64,000 bases of DNA from Canis aureus (taxonomy: Eukaryota > Chordata > Mammalia > Carnivora > Canidae): NCBI RefSeq assembly GCF_053574225.1, contig NC_135640.1, forward strand, positions 1,601,074-1,665,073, written 5' to 3'. A program made the position numbers and the translations under genes. Below, in pieces: positions 61,043-64,000 of this stretch. The first letter of the stretch is position 1, and every line of letters begins with the position of its first letter. The notes under the pieces were generated by a model. That model saw only the letters and a program-made list of their open reading frames with translations, was not told where the DNA came from and ran no database searches.

Positions 61043-63774
61043 GATGCGAGTTGGGAAAAGAGTCACAAGGTACGGACGAGGCCTAAGTGAGGAGTAGATT
61101 CACCAGATCCTGTTGAGCCCCATTTGAGTACCAGTGTCCCCAGCTCTGGGTGAGTCCCAGAGGGGGACCATAGTCACCCGGTTCTGCTGATATCCAGGTG
61201 GGGACCAGAGTCAGCACGTCAGGGTGAGGTCCAGAGGGGGACGAGAACCACTAGGTCCAGGTGAGGCCCCAATGTGGACCTGAGAAACCAGGTCCCATGA
61301 TGCCCATATGAGGACCTGAGTCACCAGGTCCAGGTGAGGTCCCTGTGGGAACCAGTCACCTCGTCCAGGTGAGGCCCAGGTGGGAGCACACTCACCAGGT
61401 CCAGGTGAGGCCCAGGTATATAGAGAGTATCCAGGTCCCAATGATGGCCAGGAAAGGACCAGAGTGAACAGGTCCAGGAGAGGACCATATATGGATTAGA
61501 GTCATTGTGTTCCAGGTGAGGCCAGATGGAGACCACAGGAACCAGGTCCAGGAGAGCCCCATATGGAAACCAGATCCACCAGATCCAGGTGAGGTCCAGT
61601 TGGGAACACAGTCAGGAGGTCCAGGTGAGGCGCAGGTGACAACAGGGTTCACCAAGTCAGGTGAGGCCCAGGTGGCCAACCGTCACCAGATCCAGATGCG
61701 GACCAGCTAACGACCAGATTCACCAGGCCCAAGTGAAGCCCAAGGGGTGACCAGAGTCACCAGGTAAGGGTGAGGCCCAGAGGGGAACCAGAGTAACCAG
61801 TTTAGTTTGAGGCCCAGAATGGGACCAGACGTCCCTGGTCAAAGTGAGGCGCAGGTGTGGAATGGAGTGTCCAGGTCCGAAAGACGCCTGGGTGAGGACC
61901 AGAGTCACTAGGGCCATGCAGGCCCAGATGGGGAACAGAATCACTAGGTCCTGGCTAGGCATAGAATAAGACCACAATCACCAGTATCAGGTGTGCCCCA
62001 TGTGGGATCCAGAGCCACTCTATCCAGCTGAGTCCCAGGTCCATGTGAGCCCTACGTCAGAACCAGATTCATCAGGTCGAATTGAGGCATAGCTGGGGAC
62101 AAGATTCACCAGGTGTGGGTGCGGCCTAGGTGGGGCAAGATTCAGCAGTTCTGAGTTAGGTCAAAGTGGGGACGAGAGACACCAGGTCCAGGTGAGGCCA
62201 AACTGAGGACCAGAGTCAACAGATCCAGGTGAGCTCCATGTTGGAAAGAGAGTCACCAGGTCCAGGAGAGGTCCAGCTGGGGACCAGAGTCACCAGATAT
62301 AGGTGAGTTCCAGGTGGGGACCAGAGTCACGAGATCCAGGTGAAGTCCAGGTGGGGATGAGAGTCACTAGGTGCAGATGAGGCCCACGTGAGGACCAGAG
62401 TTACCAGGTACACGTGAGGCCCCGGGGGGATCAGAGGTAACAGGTCCATGTGAGGCAAGCTTGGGGACTATGGTCAAGAGCTTTAATTGAGGCCCAGGTG
62501 TGGAACACAGTAAGCAGGTCCAGATGAGTCCCCGGTGGTGACTAGAGATACCACATGCAGGTGAGGCCCAGGTGGGCATCAGGATCACCAGGTACAGGGG
62601 AGGCCCTTGAAAGAACCAGAGTCAACAGTTCGAGGTCAGGCACAGGTGGCAACCAGCTCAGCAGGTCGAAGTCAGGCCAAAGTGGGGTTCACAGTGACTA
62701 GGGCACGGTGAGACCCAGAGGGGGACCAGAGTCACCTTGTCCAGGTGAGTTCCAGTTGTGGAACACAGTCACACGGTCCCAATTTTCCCCAGTTGAGGAC
62801 CATGGTCAACAGGGCCAGGTGAGGCCCAGATGAGGACCGGAGTCCCGAAATCCAGGTGAAGCCCAGGTGGGGACCACCGTCACTAGATACAGGGGAGTCT
62901 CAGGTGCAGACCAGAATCACCAGGTACAGGTGAGGTGCAGGTGGCAACCACACTCACCAGGTCCCGGTGAGGCCCTGGTGGGGACCAGAGTCACGAGGTA
63001 CATGAGAAGCTAGAAACACTGCAGCCACCAGGTCCACATGATGTCCATGTGGGAACAAGAATCACCAGTTACAGGTGAGGATCAGGTGGGGATCCGACTC
63101 ACCATGTCCAGGTGAGACCGAGGTGGGAACCAGTATCACCATGTCCAGGTGTGGCCCAGGTGAAGGCCAGAGTTAATAGGTCCCGCTGGGTCACTGTTAT
63201 TGAACAGTGTAACCATATCCTGATGCTACCGAGGTGGGTACCGAGACACTAGGTCCTGGTGAGGCCCAGTTGGGACCAGAGAAATGAGGTCCAGGTGAAG
63301 TCCCGATGGGAACCACAGTCACCAGGTCAGGTGAGGCCATGCTTACGATCAGAGGCACCACTTACAGGTGAGGCCCAGGTGGAGCCAGAGTCACCTGGTA
63401 CAGAAAATGCCAAAGTCAGGAATAGTGTTACCAGGATCAGGTCACTCCCAGTGGGGAATAGAGTAACCATGTCCCGATGATGCCCACGTAGAACCAGAGT
63501 CACCATATCCAGATGAGGCGCAGTTGGGGAGCATATTCACTAGGTCCCAGTAAGGCCCAGTTGAGGACTAGAGTCACCAGGTTTGGTTGAGGCCTAGAGG
63601 GGTACCAGATTCACCTGGTCTAGGAGACATCCAGATTGTGACCAGAGTCTCCATGTCAGAGGGAGGCCCAGAGTGGATCCAGAGTCATCATGTCCAGGTG
63701 AGGCTCAGGTGTGGAGCAAAGTTATCATGTCCAGGTGAGGCCCAGGTGGGAAACAGAGTAACCATGATCCCATT
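61043..63774 (+). repeat. HOR unit 16 (about 2.7 kb)
   Basis: M1-M13 run in order (degraded M3 at 61417, M4 61800, M5 61960, M6 62080, M7 62410, M8 62605, M9 62780, M10 63007, M11 63192, M12 63335, M13 63520). Near 63705 the GAGGCTCAGGTGTGGA monomer is joined to M22. The end of the unit is a near copy of the end of unit 5, 49,141 bases away. Confidence 0.8.
63192..63209 (+). repeat. Hairpin of module M11, loop variant
   Basis: The stem is intact and the loop is ATTG instead of AGTG, in unit 16. Confidence 0.82.
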
Positions 63775-64000
63775 GATGCCAGGTGGGAAAAGAGTCACAA
63801 GGTCCAGACGAGACCTATGTAAGGAGTAGATTCAACAAGTACTGTTGAGATCCAGCTGAGGACAAGTGTCGCCAGCTCCGGGTGAGTCCCAGAGGGGGAC
63901 CAGAGTCACCCGGTACTGGTGATATCCAGGTGGGGACCAGAATCACCACGTCAGGGTGAGGCCCAGAAGGGACGAGAATCACTAGGTCCAGGTGAGGCCC
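63775..64000 (+). repeat. HOR unit 17, cut by the window end
   Basis: M1 and M2 are present, including the variants AAGTACTGTTGAGATCC and GGACAAGTGTCGCC that also occur at 14690-14735. The array continues past the window. Confidence 0.8.

Larger units (their letters stand above)
1..64000 (+). repeat. 37-bp-monomer satellite array with higher-order structure
   Basis: The whole window, except three SINE insertions, is head-to-tail copies of one monomer of about 37 bp. Spacing can be read directly in 15879-15952, where two successive AGAGTCACCAGATCC starts are 37 bases apart. The core words are AGAGTCACCAGGT, CCAGGTGAGG and CAGGTGGGGACC, with mostly single-base differences and 1-2 base indels between neighbours. 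The monomer consensus is about 68% G+C, has 15 G to 10 C on the + strand, and contains no CpG. No inverted block was seen. Because 37 is not a multiple of 3, a reading frame only repeats every three monomers, and stop codons end every frame within about 220 codons. I do not recognise the family by name. A centromeric, pericentromeric, subtelomeric or interstitial location cannot be decided here. Confidence 0.97.
62300..64000 (+). repeat. Internal duplicate C2 (partner 13600-14860)
   Basis: Offset 49,141 bases at the M14/M22 junction and at M1. It retains M10-M12, so it is closer to the ancestral state than C1. It continues past the window end. Confidence 0.82.

Noticed and set aside
1..64000. 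CRISPR array
   Set aside because: Repeats are directly adjacent, diverged and without unique spacers, and the SINEs identify a canid genome.
1..64000. Telomeric or subtelomeric TTAGGG sequence
   Set aside because: No TTAGGG or CCCTAA runs were seen.
1..64000. Alpha-satellite-like centromere with CENP-B boxes
   Set aside because: The monomer is 37 bp, not about 171 bp, and no word resembling the CENP-B box (TTCG...CGGG) was noticed. Centromeric location itself is not excluded.
1..64000. Immunoglobulin switch region
   Set aside because: The G-rich, tandem, skewed layout is similar, but the GAGCT/GGGGT pentamer pattern and dense AGCT sites are missing.
1..64000. Endogenous retrovirus or L1 fragments
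   Set aside because: Apart from the three SINEs, no stretch departs from the 37-bp monomer pattern for long enough to be another transposable element.

Overview
This window is tandemly repeated satellite DNA with no credible protein-coding gene. Apart from three short retroposons, it is built from diverged copies of a monomer of about 37 bp. Each monomer carries the recurring words AGAGTCACCAGGT, CCAGGTGAGG and CAGGTGGGGACC. Dividing the length by 37 gives roughly 1,700 monomers. All run in the same orientation; I saw no inversion. The + strand is G-rich and T-poor, and the consensus has no CpG although it is about two-thirds G+C.

The organism is almost certainly a dog or another canid. At 20512-20690, 26103-26284 and 49288-49468 lie copies of the canid tRNA-Lys-derived SINE (SINEC_Cf type): tRNA-like A and B boxes, a CT-rich tract, and an AATAAA/poly(A) tail. 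I cannot name the satellite family or the chromosome from sequence alone.

The monomers differ enough to serve as landmarks, and the landmarks recur in a fixed order, so this is a higher-order repeat (HOR). I use labels M1 to M22 for them: M1 GGTGGGAAAAGAGTCAC; M2 GTTCTGGTGATATCC; M3 TATATAAGAGAGTATCC; M4 CAGTTTAGTTTGAGG; M5 GGCATAGAATAAG; M6 TCGAATTGAGGCATAGC; M7 CACGTGAGGCCCCGG; M8 GGCCCTTGAAAGAACC; M9 TCCCAATTTTGCCC; M10 GAAGCTAGAAACACTGCAG; M11 CACTGTTAGTGAACAGTG; M12 GCCATGCTTAGGATC; M13 GGCGCAGGTGGGGAGCAT; M14 GTCATAATGGTCCACAGG; M15 CCAAGAAGGAGTCCACAGC; M16 CAACCTGCAGGCCATGCAG; M17 CCCAGATGGAGCATATTC; M18 GACGCGCAGATAGGATC; M19 GGTCTGGGAGAGGACC; M20 GGTAAATGTGAGTCTAC; M21 CCAGATTGAGGCCTAGG; M22 GGAGCAAAGTTATCATG. 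The complete M1-to-M22 unit is about 4.0 kb (about 107 monomers) and is seen nearly intact at 14634-18602. Other units are shortened by deletions (down to about 1.0 kb) or lengthened by back-jumps (up to 12.8 kb between M1 copies).

The most informative points are these. The three SINEs sit at the same base of the HOR (M10) with the same flanking variants, so one insertion was copied by array expansion. Several rearrangement junctions are shared by units tens of kb apart. The array carries very many E-box, palindrome and splice-donor-like motifs. One module has a perfect hairpin and another a good TATA-like word. Differences between close copies look unusually rich in transversions.

All coordinates and module assignments were read by eye; unit boundaries should be good to a few bases and internal jump points to roughly one monomer.
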